From the NCBI GenBank assembly GCA_001275005.1, contig JWZX01003169.1:1-23560 (forward strand): a stretch of 23,560 bases of DNA, written 5' to 3'. The stretch's first letter is position 1. Every line of letters begins with the position of its first letter. Positions 9,925 to 17,785 of this stretch are shown here, piece by piece. The notes below the pieces were generated by a model that was not told the origin of the DNA, did no database searches, and saw nothing but the letters and a program-made list of their open reading frames with translations. A program made the position numbers and the translations under genes. This stretch comes from Chrysochromulina tobinii (taxonomy: Eukaryota; Haptophyta; Prymnesiales; Chrysochromulinaceae).

Positions 9925-12795
9925 TTACTTCTTCCCTTTCGCCTTGGCGTTGATCAGACGCCGACATGTAGGGATGAATTGAAGCTGCAGCCACGCGTAC
10001 AGCGTGTATTCGAATCCATCTCGGCTACGCCCCTTCTCGGGAATCTTGACGTCGCAGATGAGCGCCAACGTGGAAAGGAATTCATCGTAGCTCATCTCAC
10101 TGTCGTTCTCGTCGATGCCCTCCTCCGCTGAGCCGACATTCACCTCAGCGAAGATCGATTGCAGCTTAACGTTGGTCAGGTTGTCATCCATCATCGAACA
10201 ATCGGACAACATCTTCTTGAGCTCAGCCAAATTGATCGACTCGTTCCCTTGCACATCTGCGACGATCGCAGCTTGATCTCCTTCCGCATACGCGCGAAAG
10301 ATTTTCCTCAGGTCCTTGTCAAAGAAGACGAAGAGCGCGCGCACGTTTGCGGAGTTGAGCTCCACGCGCTTCTTTTTGACACCGTCCACGAGGGGCATGA
10401 CGACAGCGAGAATGGCATCTATGCATGTCGTCAGACGTCGCTCGAGACCAACGAGCGACGGGTAGCACTGCCAGCTGCACTCGATGAGTGCTGCTACGAA
10501 CTGGAAGGGAGCCATCAAGCCGCTTGCGGCGTCGCCCGCCGCGACGGGATCCACGATCACTTCCGCTTCCTCACCTGCCGACTTCACCATCTCTTCGTGG
10601 TACCTGCGTGCAGCCTCACGCAGCTCGGCCAGTGTGAAGCTCCTGGCTGAGCCTGCGACCTTGCGCCATTCTACCTTCGACTTTCGTGGCTCCTGTTGCG
10701 CCAGAGGGGCCGGCTGCTGCTGCTGGGGTGGCGGCGGCGGCACCTGCTGCTGCCGCGCAGCACTTGGTGTCTTTGGAGGCGACTTTGGTGGTGGAGGCGA
10801 CTTTTTGCGTGTCGCATCGATACCTGGAGCCATCTCCTTCGCGCTAGCACTCGGGCTGACGCCGCCGTTGCCATTAGTCAGCACGCGAGCGGCACTTGCA
10901 ATTGCGCTGCCTGGCATCGAAGCGGGGACAGAATCATCCGACAGCGACACGGAACGGACCAACCTCTGAAAGCGCAAGTCGACATCGCTCGTTCCCAGCA
11001 GCTTTGCCTTGCTTAAAGTTGCCTGTGCGGGGGTGCATCCCTGCATAAGGCCCACATCGCGAAGCATACGGATGAATTTGAGGCTTGTCAGATACTGGCC
11101 TGACTTGTAGTATGCGAACACACGTCTCAAGTCCATCAGGCGCGAATTGAGCACCCTGGCCACCGACCTCACATAGCTGAATGCGCCCTGGCCGGTGCGT
11201 GTGGACTCTTCTGCGGCAATACCCACACAGTATGTGGCGCCGAGAAGCCAGGAAAGCGGCACAAGCTTGATGCCTGGACCCGAGTCTTCGTTCGCCACGG
11301 TTTTCACGAACACGTCAGCACTGTAGTCCGACTCGCCCTCTTGCGAGGTGGATTTGACGTGCAGCTTGTAAGTCGCACCCCTTTTCAACGGCTCCAGTCG
11401 CGCCACGAGGCGGCCGCGTCTGTCTGCCTTCAACGGTCCCACGCTGCAGCCTTCAAGCGCTATGGTGTCGGCCACGGACTTGCCCTGCAGCATCCGTTGC
11501 TGCTCCACTGCCCGCACCTTGAAAGTGGTTGTGACCCATGGCCCATAAGAAACCTGGAACTTGCGCTGCTTGGGATCGAATATAGTCATCTCCTCGCAGT
11601 GCTGCAGCACATATTCATAGGTTCCCGCGGCGTCGGACCCTTCTACAGGCGTCCATCGTGCCAAGATACTCGCAGAATCCGAAGCGCTCACCGCCTCTCC
11701 AGTGAGGTCGGGGGGGTCGGGCTTCTCGATGACGCTCGTTCTGGTCTCGACAACCTTGGCTTGGTCGGGCCTGCGAACGTTGCAGAAGTTTCGCTTGCGC
11801 CGGATGCTGATCACGAGCCCTCTGTAATCATCGTCGCGCGTGGCGACTACACCATCGCCGCCGCGCTTATGAGCTGCCATGAAGTGCAAGCTGGCCTCGT
11901 CGAGCCGCTGCTCCTGTTGGAGGAGTCGGCTCAGCAGCAGGTGGTTGTCGGTGCGATGCCAGAGGCTAACCGCTCGACGGGCGTCATCGAGTGCCTCGCG
12001 CGTGTGACCTGCGCGATCATTCACTCTGGCTCGAAAGTTGAACAGGCTGTCGCAGTGGCCATTGAGCTTGATGCACATGTCAAGGAGCTGCTTGCACTCG
12101 GTGATGTCGTTGCTGTCCCAGGCAGCCTCGGCGCCATGTTTGAGCTCCTGGTACTGCCGAACTGCCTCGGGGTGAATGGCCAATCTGTGTGCTAGCCACT
12201 CCTGCTTGATCTGGGCGTGCTCGTCTTCAAATGTATTCTTAAGCTTACCGAGGACGCCACCGTGCTTGCCGAAGACAGCCTTATGGCGTTTGGCCTTGAC
12301 TGCTGCGGCAGCCTCGGCCTCGGCCTGCTTCTTTGCAGCAATCCTCGCTGAGCGGCGCAAGCGCTCCGCTTTCATGCTGGCCCACTTCAGCCAAGCTCGC
12401 GCGAGCCCGTTCTTGCTCCAGTAGCAGAGCGCCTTGATCTCAAGGTGGTGCCACTCGAGCTGATGACGCGTTGGCCCGACGAGCTTTGGAAGCGTTGTTG
12501 AGGTCGTCATCGGCGGCGGCTTCATCATCGAGATCACCAAGCGCTGCACTTGATCTGGTGCAACCTTTTCGATCTGATCTATGAGGCTGAGATGCACTAG
12601 ATAGGTGCCGTCCTCACTGTCGTAGCCGACGATTGTCCCAGGAGAGAGTGACGTTTTGTTGAATCGCACTTGGACCCTCTCGTTTATTGACGGTGGCCGG
12701 ATTTGCGGAGCGATTTGCGGAGCGCTCTTGGATATGGTCAGAGGGTGCTTGTCCTTTGCATCCCTTAGCGAGCGGAGGATAAAGTTAGCGGCCAT
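9925..12795 (-). CDS. Tudor-like / TPR-like / fibronectin III / EF-hand-like multidomain protein
   Basis: The product is 956 aa from the ATG at 12795, which has a good context (A at -3, G at +4). The frame is open further to a GTG at 12972, with another ATG at 12894. Residues about 35-82 look like a Tudor/SH3-like barrel (RVQVRF, then GTIVGYDSEDGTYLV). A charged Trp/Lys/Ala-rich helical segment follows. About 240-315 resembles TPR helices (REALDDARRAVSLWHRTDNH; RLDEASLHFMAAHKRG). About 355-495 is a fibronectin III-like sandwich with PDPPDLTGEAV at its start and TYKLHVKSTSQEGESDYS at its end. A Pro/Gln-rich linker sits at about 665-702. The C-terminal 140 residues resemble a degenerate EF-hand pair (LRKIFRAYAEGD; EMSYDEFLSTLALI) as in cytoskeletal or axonemal proteins. 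A structural or scaffold role is inferred; I do not recognise a named orthologue. It converges with SCC2. Confidence 0.75.
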   Translation of the reverse strand: MAANFILRSLRDAKDKHPLTISKSAPQIAPQIRPPSINERVQVRFNKTSLSPGTIVGYDSEDGTYLVHLSLIDQIEKVAPDQVQRLVISMMKPPPMTTSTTLPKLVGPTRHQLEWHHLEIKALCYWSKNGLARAWLKWASMKAERLRRSARIAAKKQAEAEAAAAVKAKRHKAVFGKHGGVLGKLKNTFEDEHAQIKQEWLAHRLAIHPEAVRQYQELKHGAEAAWDSNDITECKQLLDMCIKLNGHCDSLFNFRARVNDRAGHTREALDDARRAVSLWHRTDNHLLLSRLLQQEQRLDEASLHFMAAHKRGGDGVVATRDDDYRGLVISIRRKRNFCNVRRPDQAKVVETRTSVIEKPDPPDLTGEAVSASDSASILARWTPVEGSDAAGTYEYVLQHCEEMTIFDPKQRKFQVSYGPWVTTTFKVRAVEQQRMLQGKSVADTIALEGCSVGPLKADRRGRLVARLEPLKRGATYKLHVKSTSQEGESDYSADVFVKTVANEDSGPGIKLVPLSWLLGATYCVGIAAEESTRTGQGAFSYVRSVARVLNSRLMDLRRVFAYYKSGQYLTSLKFIRMLRDVGLMQGCTPAQATLSKAKLLGTSDVDLRFQRLVRSVSLSDDSVPASMPGSAIASAARVLTNGNGGVSPSASAKEMAPGIDATRKKSPPPPKSPPKTPSAARQQQVPPPPPQQQQPAPLAQQEPRKSKVEWRKVAGSARSFTLAELREAARRYHEEMVKSAGEEAEVIVDPVAAGDAASGLMAPFQFVAALIECSWQCYPSLVGLERRLTTCIDAILAVVMPLVDGVKKKRVELNSANVRALFVFFDKDLRKIFRAYAEGDQAAIVADVQGNESINLAELKKMLSDCSMMDDNLTNVKLQSIFAEVNVGSAEEGIDENDSEMSYDEFLSTLALICDVKIPEKGRSRDGFEYTLYAWLQLQFIPTCRRLINAKAKGKK

Positions 12796-13635
12796 TCTTC
12801 CACGTCGCGCAACCAAAACAACACAGATCAGACGCGTTTCTGCCTCGCTCGTTACGCAGGCCGCGCCTCGTGCGGACTTGTACCGATCGTACATGTTTAC
12901 CGGTAAAAAGACACCGGGGGGAGCCGGGACACTCACGAGACACACGGAACACGCGGACGCACAAAGGCACACAGACGAATCTCACAACCAACCAAACCCA
13001 CCAACAACACACACCCCGCACGTCACTCGTCAAGTTTACCGGTACCGTTCAAAAACAGGGGAGCCGGTAAAAAGACGCCGGGGGGAGACGGGACAGCCAC
13101 GGGACACACGGGCAGACGAACCTCACAACCATCCCAACCCACCTACGCACCCGCGCGACCGCGAGACGACCGCCTTAGCGGCCGACTCAACGGCCGCAGC
13201 CCCTGAGCCGACCGCTCCCCGCGGCCGACTCGGAAGAGGCCGCTATATGTTTATTGTAGATATTCGCGGGACGGCCATTCCCAGAAGGACATGCGAGGAA
13301 CCCAAAGGACTGAAAGCCATGGTCGGCTACCCGTCTTGATCCTTGATGGAACCCATCGTTGACGTACGCGGGTACTCCCAGCCCTTGGCGGGTACGACGA
13401 CAGGGCTCGTTTCGCTTGTCGCCGTGCGGTCGGCCGTTTTTAAGAGGTTGCGCCTCGAGAGGGTAGCCGCTCCGCGGAATGACGATGTCGATGTGAGCTT
13501 TCATTCTCGAGAAGATCAATGCTCGAACATCTTCAACGCGCGGCGGGAAGGCAAAGACCTGGATTAATTCGTTCAAAAGTGAAAAGAACAACTTATCCAG
13601 ATGCTCACACACGCGCATGCGAACATCTGTGCGGG
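12796..13635. other. Intergenic region with duplicated segment
   Basis: About 840 bp lie between two minus-strand genes. The region should hold the promoter of the Tudor/TPR/FN3 gene and the 3' UTR of the small orphan gene. Its right half (about 13187-13618) has an open minus frame of 143 codons starting 17 bp beyond the orphan gene's stop; it begins protein-like but turns into Arg/Gly-rich sequence, so it is not called. The left half holds a diverged duplication, annotated separately. Confidence 0.45.
12900..13143. repeat. Diverged direct duplication, 164-bp offset
   Basis: Copy 1 (12900-13002) and copy 2 (13064-13143) share CCGGTAAAAAGAC, CCGGGGGGAG, GGGACA, GACACACGG, CAGACGAA and CTCACAACCA in order. 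Copy 1 carries an extra stretch of about 23 bp in its middle. The element TTTACCGGTA also occurs at 12896-12905 and 13035-13044. The duplication lies just upstream of the Tudor/TPR/FN3 gene start. Confidence 0.8.
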
Positions 13636-14028
13636 CTATCCGCGTTGATGCCACGCGATACGCGTAAGGTCCACCTTTGGATGGAACTCGATCTCGTAGC
13701 CGTATTTCATGAATATTTGCCCTGCACTCTGCTGTGGTCGGATGCCGTAGCCCCCCTTGAGGAGGAATGCGCCATTGCCCGAGAACTTCTTGTTCAAGAG
13801 GTCGAGCACAACCGCGAATGTTGTCACGTGCGGCACACCCAGCCAGCACACGCTCTTCGTCTTCGTGCCCTCATCCACAGTGATCTTGAAGAGCATCTTC
13901 GAGGCACTTGTCAACTCGGTGGACTTGACAAAGCTCTGACGGAAGGCCGCGAACACCTCGCGCTCGTCTAGCTCGGTGGAAGATGTGAATATGCCGCCAT
14001 CCTCCGCGCTGAACAGCACGGAGGCCAT
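13636..14028 (-). CDS. Small conserved-looking hypothetical protein
   Basis: The product is 130 aa. The ATG at 14028 has G at -3 and G at +4; the open frame reaches a GTG at 14139 but no other ATG lies upstream. The sequence is well mixed, with alternating hydrophobic and polar residues and little low complexity, unlike shadow frames here. It begins MASVLFSAEDGGIFTSSTEL, continues with a helix-like segment (EVFAAFRQSFVKSTEL), has a middle strand-rich part (MLFKITVDEG, SVCWLGVPHVTTFAVVLDLL) and ends in a Gly/aromatic-rich part (GAFLLKGGYGIRP, FMKYGYEIEFHP). No signal peptide or membrane segment is visible. I do not recognise the family. It is divergent from the PhyH-family gene with 175 bp between start codons. 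A longer product with a spliced 3' exon is possible. Confidence 0.5.
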   Translation of the reverse strand: MASVLFSAEDGGIFTSSTELDEREVFAAFRQSFVKSTELTSASKMLFKITVDEGTKTKSVCWLGVPHVTTFAVVLDLLNKKFSGNGAFLLKGGYGIRPQQSAGQIFMKYGYEIEFHPKVDLTRIAWHQRG

Positions 14029-14203
14029 GCCTGCTGGACCACTGTGACGCGCCGCGCCCTCGCGTGGAGTGAACTTGGCTCGTGTGAATAATCCGACGCC
14101 TTCTGGTCGGAGTAGGTGTTTCTGTGACTGGGAATTCACACGGAAACCTCGGTCGTTTCGGATCTATTTGCATGTACATGTATATGAATCCGGGTTTTAT
14201 TCG
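14029..14203. promoter_or_regulatory. Putative bidirectional promoter, orphan gene and PhyH-family gene
   Basis: These 175 bp lie between divergent start codons. The region becomes AT-rich next to the plus-strand gene (a TATATGAA stretch at 14181) and includes the palindrome CATGTACATG at 14171-14180. GTGTGAAT occurs at 14082 on the plus strand and GTGTGAATT at 14133-14141 on the minus strand. The role is inferred from orientation. Confidence 0.45.
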
Positions 14204-15166
14204 ATGATCTTCCTAGTGATCGAGGCCGCGGCTGCGGCGCTGACACAGCCTGCCGAGGCTGTGTCACAGTTGTGGCCGCAGCAATTCAACGCGGCCACCT
14301 CACTACATGTTGCACATGCAGCAGCCTCACTTGCTGATGATGGCATCATCAGAATCGCCAACGCACTCTCCTTGCAAAGCTCTGTCAAACTGCTGGAGCA
14401 TGTCAACAGCGCTCTTCCTGAGGCACTTGCAGCCTCGGCGGACACTGCGGCATTTGAGGTTGACGACGTATACGTGAGTTACTTTGGTGACGTCTTGCGC
14501 CGTGACAGTGAGGACGGAATTCGACGACGACACGATCTCAAGCTTGCGATCTCAAGGCCTCCAGTCGCGGATGCTGTCGACGAGTTGTTGGCCACGCTCG
14601 GGCCGACCATTGCCGAATGTTTGGGGCCAGATGCCGTGCTACACGAGTGCGCGGCGCTCATCTCCGACCCACAAGCGCCGCAGCAGCCGTTTCATCCAGA
14701 CACGCCCTATCGGTCGGAACAGGGGCTGGCTGTGCTCACCGCCTTTATCGCGTTGCAGCCGGTCGACGAGTCCATGGGTCCGACCAAGTTTGTACCGCAG
14801 TCGCACACGGCCGCCGCACACGAGGCCTTCAACTCGGCCGAGACCAAGCTCGCCATGCTGCTCCGCCGGCCCACGTGGCGCGGTGTCCTCGACACAGGCG
14901 AGGCAACGCTCTTCGACTCGCGTCTGATCCACTGCGGCGGTGCGAATGAGTCGCCGCGGAGGCGCGTGCTCTTCTACATCTCGTTTCGCGCAAAGGAAGC
15001 CTCGGCGCCGCCCGGGACGTTGCTCTACGATCTACGAGGCCGATACTCGCTGAGCAGAAGCAAGAGCGATGGTGGCTCATGGGCACTGCAGGACAGCCAC
15101 GGTGCCACGCACTGGTGCCACGGAGAACCGAGCAACCGACCCGACCGCGTGGGCGCTGAGCCCTGA
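14204..15166 (+). CDS. Phytanoyl-CoA dioxygenase (PhyH) family Fe(II)/2-oxoglutarate oxygenase
   Basis: The product is 320 aa from the only ATG (14204); the longer open frame starts at a GTG at 14069. The first 19 or so residues are hydrophobic and Ala-rich (MIFLVIEAAAAAL), possibly a signal peptide or organelle-targeting segment. The jelly-roll iron site is intact: HxD as PFHPDTPY (His164, Asp166), the distal His in DSRLIHCGGAN (His243), and the Arg-rich strand RRRVLFYISFR that would hold the 2-oxoglutarate-binding arginine. Segments such as SMGPTKFVPQSHTAA match the family pattern of the strand between the two iron ligands. Members hydroxylate lipids or small secondary metabolites using oxygen and 2-oxoglutarate; the substrate cannot be read here. 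The last 50 residues are polar and extend beyond the core fold. It is divergent from the small orphan gene. Confidence 0.87.
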   Translation: MIFLVIEAAAAALTQPAEAVSQLWPQQFNAATSLHVAHAAASLADDGIIRIANALSLQSSVKLLEHVNSALPEALAASADTAAFEVDDVYVSYFGDVLRRDSEDGIRRRHDLKLAISRPPVADAVDELLATLGPTIAECLGPDAVLHECAALISDPQAPQQPFHPDTPYRSEQGLAVLTAFIALQPVDESMGPTKFVPQSHTAAAHEAFNSAETKLAMLLRRPTWRGVLDTGEATLFDSRLIHCGGANESPRRRVLFYISFRAKEASAPPGTLLYDLRGRYSLSRSKSDGGSWALQDSHGATHWCHGEPSNRPDRVGAEP

Positions 15167-15877
15167 GAGCCGCCCGAATTGGTGGACCCCCCGGGGAGGG
15201 CCCGAGCGGGGCGCGCGACAGCGAGGTGTGAACTGGGTTTTCTCCGACCGTCCGTCTGGAGCGTGATGCGTGGGGCGGTGCGCGGGCCCACGCCCCACCC
15301 CCACGCGTCCGAGGCCGAGGGCGAGGAAGTACAGGAAGGAGGAAGCGCAGCGTTCCACTACTCACTTCGTTTATTTAGGCCGCTCGCATTTGACATTAAT
15401 ACGTCGATCTCGAATGCTGTAATATGTGGCTCTGCGTTCCTCTGTCGTGTAGCCGTGTAGCGAGTGGCCCAATTGAGTGGCCCACCTCGCGTCCGGCGTC
15501 GCTATCGGTACGGTATTGCGCGTCGCTCGCGCCATACTCGGGACACGCCACACAGACCGCCTCGAGAGCGAGACGCAACGCCCAGAGCCCAGATACTCGG
15601 GACACGCCACACAGACCGCCTCGAGAGCGAGACGCAACGCCCAGAGCCCAGAGCGGCCACGCGAGCGTCGCGACGCTGATGGAGATGGGAGCTTAGAGGC
15701 GAGGCGCGAGCTCGGAGCTGCGGCTCATCTCTATAGTTGTACCGCACAGTCACGTTCGTACATCGTGCGAATTTTCTGATGAGGTTCTGAGGGGCCGCCC
15801 ACGCGTGAGTCCCGAGAGCGCGTGCGCGGCTGGCCGCCGGTTCCGCAATGGTCGGTGAGCGCACAGAGCCCAGGTAG
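15167..15877. other. Convergent intergenic region
   Basis: About 710 bp lie between the stop of the PhyH-family gene and the stop of the tail-anchored gene. It contains a perfect 59-bp tandem duplication and several short frames created by that repeat, none with gene-like composition. I see no supported gene. Confidence 0.5.
15534..15651. repeat. Perfect 59-bp tandem duplication
   Basis: Two identical adjacent copies, 15534-15592 and 15593-15651, each start ATACTCGGGACACGCC and end CCCAGAGCCCAG. The absence of any difference suggests a recent duplication. It lies in the 3' convergent region. Confidence 0.97.
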
Positions 15878-16759
15878 TCATGGGCGGAGGGTCATGCGCA
15901 TGGGCCAAGGTGATACAGGACGCCGAGGTGAGAACCTCTTCTCGACGGTGCCCACGAGGGCGCCAACGAGGGTCAATAGCGCGAGCAGCGCCGCCCAAAC
16001 GATCTCTCCAATGGTCGCATGGAGTGATTGGGCAGCTCGCCTCGTCGACTCTGTGCTCGCTAGGGCCGTCGCTGTGGAGAAGGGCACCGCAGGACTGGTG
16101 GCCGCCTCCTGCTGAAGGGCAGAGGCCCAGGACGCCACGGCATCGAGCGGTGGCGAGCAGCTTTTTGATGCGGCGCGGGCCGCCTTGTTGCCGCGTCCGC
16201 GCGATGCGTTTGGACTCTTGCGAGTCCGTGAGTTAGTCCGTAGCTCAGCGGAGCCCAGGGTTCGAGAATCAGCGGAGCTCAGGTTGGTTCGATTCGCCAT
16301 CGGAGTTGGCGTCGGAGCGACGGTGAGCGGCGATGGGTCGGGCGCGCTGACGTACGCGCGGATGAGGCTGGCGGTGGGCGATGCACAACCGACTGCAGCC
16401 GCGACAATGGCAGCATTCGTCAAGTAGCACTCGGGTGAAGTTCTTGTGGGCGATGTCGGCTCATACGTTTTGGGCTGGGGAAGCGGGGAGCACGGCGGCG
16501 ACACATTCTCCTGGAGGACGGGCCCATCCTCTTCTCCGGCCGGCTGGAAGAGCCCAGCCGGCAGCATCGTCCTACCCTGGGCGTGCTCCTTGAGTGCCCG
16601 CGCAACTTGCAGACGGCAACCCATCTTGGCGACACCAAGAGTCTCTAGGCGCTTGTTGAGCAAGCGCGGGTTTGTATGGGAAGCAGCGATGAGAGCGTCT
16701 AGCACAGGGATCGGAAGATTGAGGGCTTCTATGATCTCCGTCGCTCGAGAGTCCGGCAT
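15878..16759 (-). CDS. SAM-like domain protein with C-terminal membrane anchor
   Basis: The product is 293 aa from the ATG at 16759. The first 65 or so residues look like a helical SAM-like bundle: EIIEALNLPIPVLDALIAAS, then LLNKRLETLGVAKMGCRLQV and ARALKEHA, where LGVxxxGxRLxxxxAL follows the last helices of SAM domains. The middle (about 70-245) is Ser/Pro/Thr/Ala-rich and probably disordered, with a short duplicated motif (SADSRTLGSAELRTNSRT). Residues about 253-272 are a single hydrophobic segment (WAALLALLTLVGALVG), followed by only 21 Arg/Pro-rich residues. That is the layout of a tail-anchored protein with the SAM-like domain in the cytosol. SAM domains mediate protein association, so an organelle-surface adaptor is a reasonable guess. 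Neither the family nor the target membrane is identified. It is divergent from the F-box/SPRY-like gene. Confidence 0.6.
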   Translation of the reverse strand: MPDSRATEIIEALNLPIPVLDALIAASHTNPRLLNKRLETLGVAKMGCRLQVARALKEHAQGRTMLPAGLFQPAGEEDGPVLQENVSPPCSPLPQPKTYEPTSPTRTSPECYLTNAAIVAAAVGCASPTASLIRAYVSAPDPSPLTVAPTPTPMANRTNLSSADSRTLGSAELRTNSRTRKSPNASRGRGNKAARAASKSCSPPLDAVASWASALQQEAATSPAVPFSTATALASTESTRRAAQSLHATIGEIVWAALLALLTLVGALVGTVEKRFSPRRPVSPWPMRMTLRP

Positions 16760-16945
16760 CCCGGTACGCGAATACCTGCCTCTCCAATCCGGATTCGCGG
16801 TCCCTCGGTGATGATGAAGAATTGCAGCTTTTAATTAACCTCATTCAATCATGTTCTTCACGCGTGATGTGGCGATGACAAATTACAGCAACGTGAACGT
16901 GAATGCGTTCGCGGCCTAACGAAATCCTAAACTAACTCTGCGAAC
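16760..16945. promoter_or_regulatory. Putative bidirectional promoter, tail-anchored gene and F-box/SPRY-like gene
   Basis: These 186 bp lie between divergent start codons and are clearly AT-richer than their surroundings, with TTTTAATTAACC near 16829 and AAATCCTAAACTAAC just before the plus-strand start. The role is inferred from orientation and composition. Confidence 0.45.
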
Positions 16946-17625
16946 ATGCGCCTCGACGAGCTTCTTTTCTTGATCGGTTGGGCCTGCGTGACGCACAAGT
17001 GCTGTCCTGCGCCAACACCAACTTCAGGCGACGGCTATCACCCGCACAGCTCAATTTGCTCAGCGTCGACCTGGACGCCTACTCCTGGGCGAACCGGCCA
17101 CTGCTGTTGCCGCCACCCGAGCACGGCGGCATCGCGCTGGCTATGCGCCTTCCGGCTGCTGCGGCAGTGCTCGAGTGGACGTGCTGCATCGAGCAGCTGC
17201 GCAAGTCCCAACTCGGGTCCTCGTGGACGATGTTTGGCCTTGAGCACCTGGATGACAACGGCTGGCACATGCATCTCGTCTCGGACCGTGGCTGCGCGTA
17301 CGTGGACGGGAAGCTGATGGCACGTGCGAGGATACCGGAGCTCAAATCTGGCAGTGTGCTGAGATTCGTGCTTGATCTTGAGGGCAGGGGCTTGCTCAAG
17401 GTGGGCATCGACGGTGGTGCGCCACACATCCTGTCCGGTGGTCGAGGCCTCGTGCCAGGCCGGAGCCGTGCGTCGCAGAGCATCCAACGGCTATATGCAC
17501 GCGCTCACATTTGGGACGCACAAACACATACGCCACACCTCAAGCGCGTGAACTCGAAAGCGACGTCTCCTGCGGGCCGCGAAGAGCTGCGTCCTCACGG
17601 CATCGTACGACTTCATGGTACGTAA
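16946..17625 (+). CDS. Putative F-box-like / SPRY-like protein, apparent -1 frame change near 16978
   Basis: The long coding frame (open from just after 16935 to 17625) has no ATG until 17143; its listed first codon at 16978 is TTG. An ATG at 16946 in another frame begins MRLDELLFLIG, and shifting by one base at about 16976-16980 continues into LRDAQVLSCANTNFRRRL, which together read like an F-box helix set. Downstream the sequence looks like part of a concanavalin-type/SPRY sandwich: ALAMRLPAAAAVLEWTCCIE, GWHMHLVSDRG, then VLRFVLDLEGRGLLKVGIDG. The last 45 residues are less domain-like and may be read-through beyond a missing splice site. If real, it would be a substrate-recognition subunit of an SCF-type ubiquitin ligase. 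Alternatives: a 160-aa SPRY-like protein starting at 17143, an intron not recognised, or a decaying gene. Confidence 0.4.
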
Positions 17626-17724
17626 CTCGTAAGTTGTTACTACCTTCAATGTTGATTGAGCGTCGCGGCGTAGGATCTAGGTCTACGACGAGTATGAGTG
17701 TGTATGACTCTGTTGTCAAAAGTC

Positions 17725-17752
17725 GATGATAGCAGTTTGATGATAGCAGTTT
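17725..17752. repeat. 14-bp tandem duplication
   Basis: GATGATAGCAGTTT occurs twice in direct succession, 17725-17738 and 17739-17752. It lies in the short convergent region just beyond the permease stop codon. Confidence 0.9.
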
Positions 17753-17785
17753 AACGTGAGCGGGGTGCGTGAGAGGAGACGGCCG

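Noticed and set aside
12656-13339. 227-aa plus-strand frame across the intergenic duplication
   Set aside because: It starts inside the antisense Tudor/TPR/FN3 gene, and its Thr/His/Pro-rich part comes from the C/A-rich repeat.
13187-13618. 143-aa minus frame beginning 17 bp after the orphan gene stop
   Set aside because: The first 60 residues look protein-like, but the rest becomes Arg/Gly-rich; a second cistron is not expected in a nuclear genome. It could be an alternative 3' exon.
15179-15864. Several short frames on both strands around the 59-bp repeat
   Set aside because: They owe their length to the repeat and have no start context or domain.
16233-16310. tRNA-like sequence: TAGCTCAGCGG and two GGTTCGA boxes with partly matching ends
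   Set aside because: No proper anticodon stem or T-stem can be drawn, the A-B box spacing is wrong, and it lies inside the coding region of the tail-anchored gene. The pattern comes from a short internal duplication (16246-16265 and 16270-16292).
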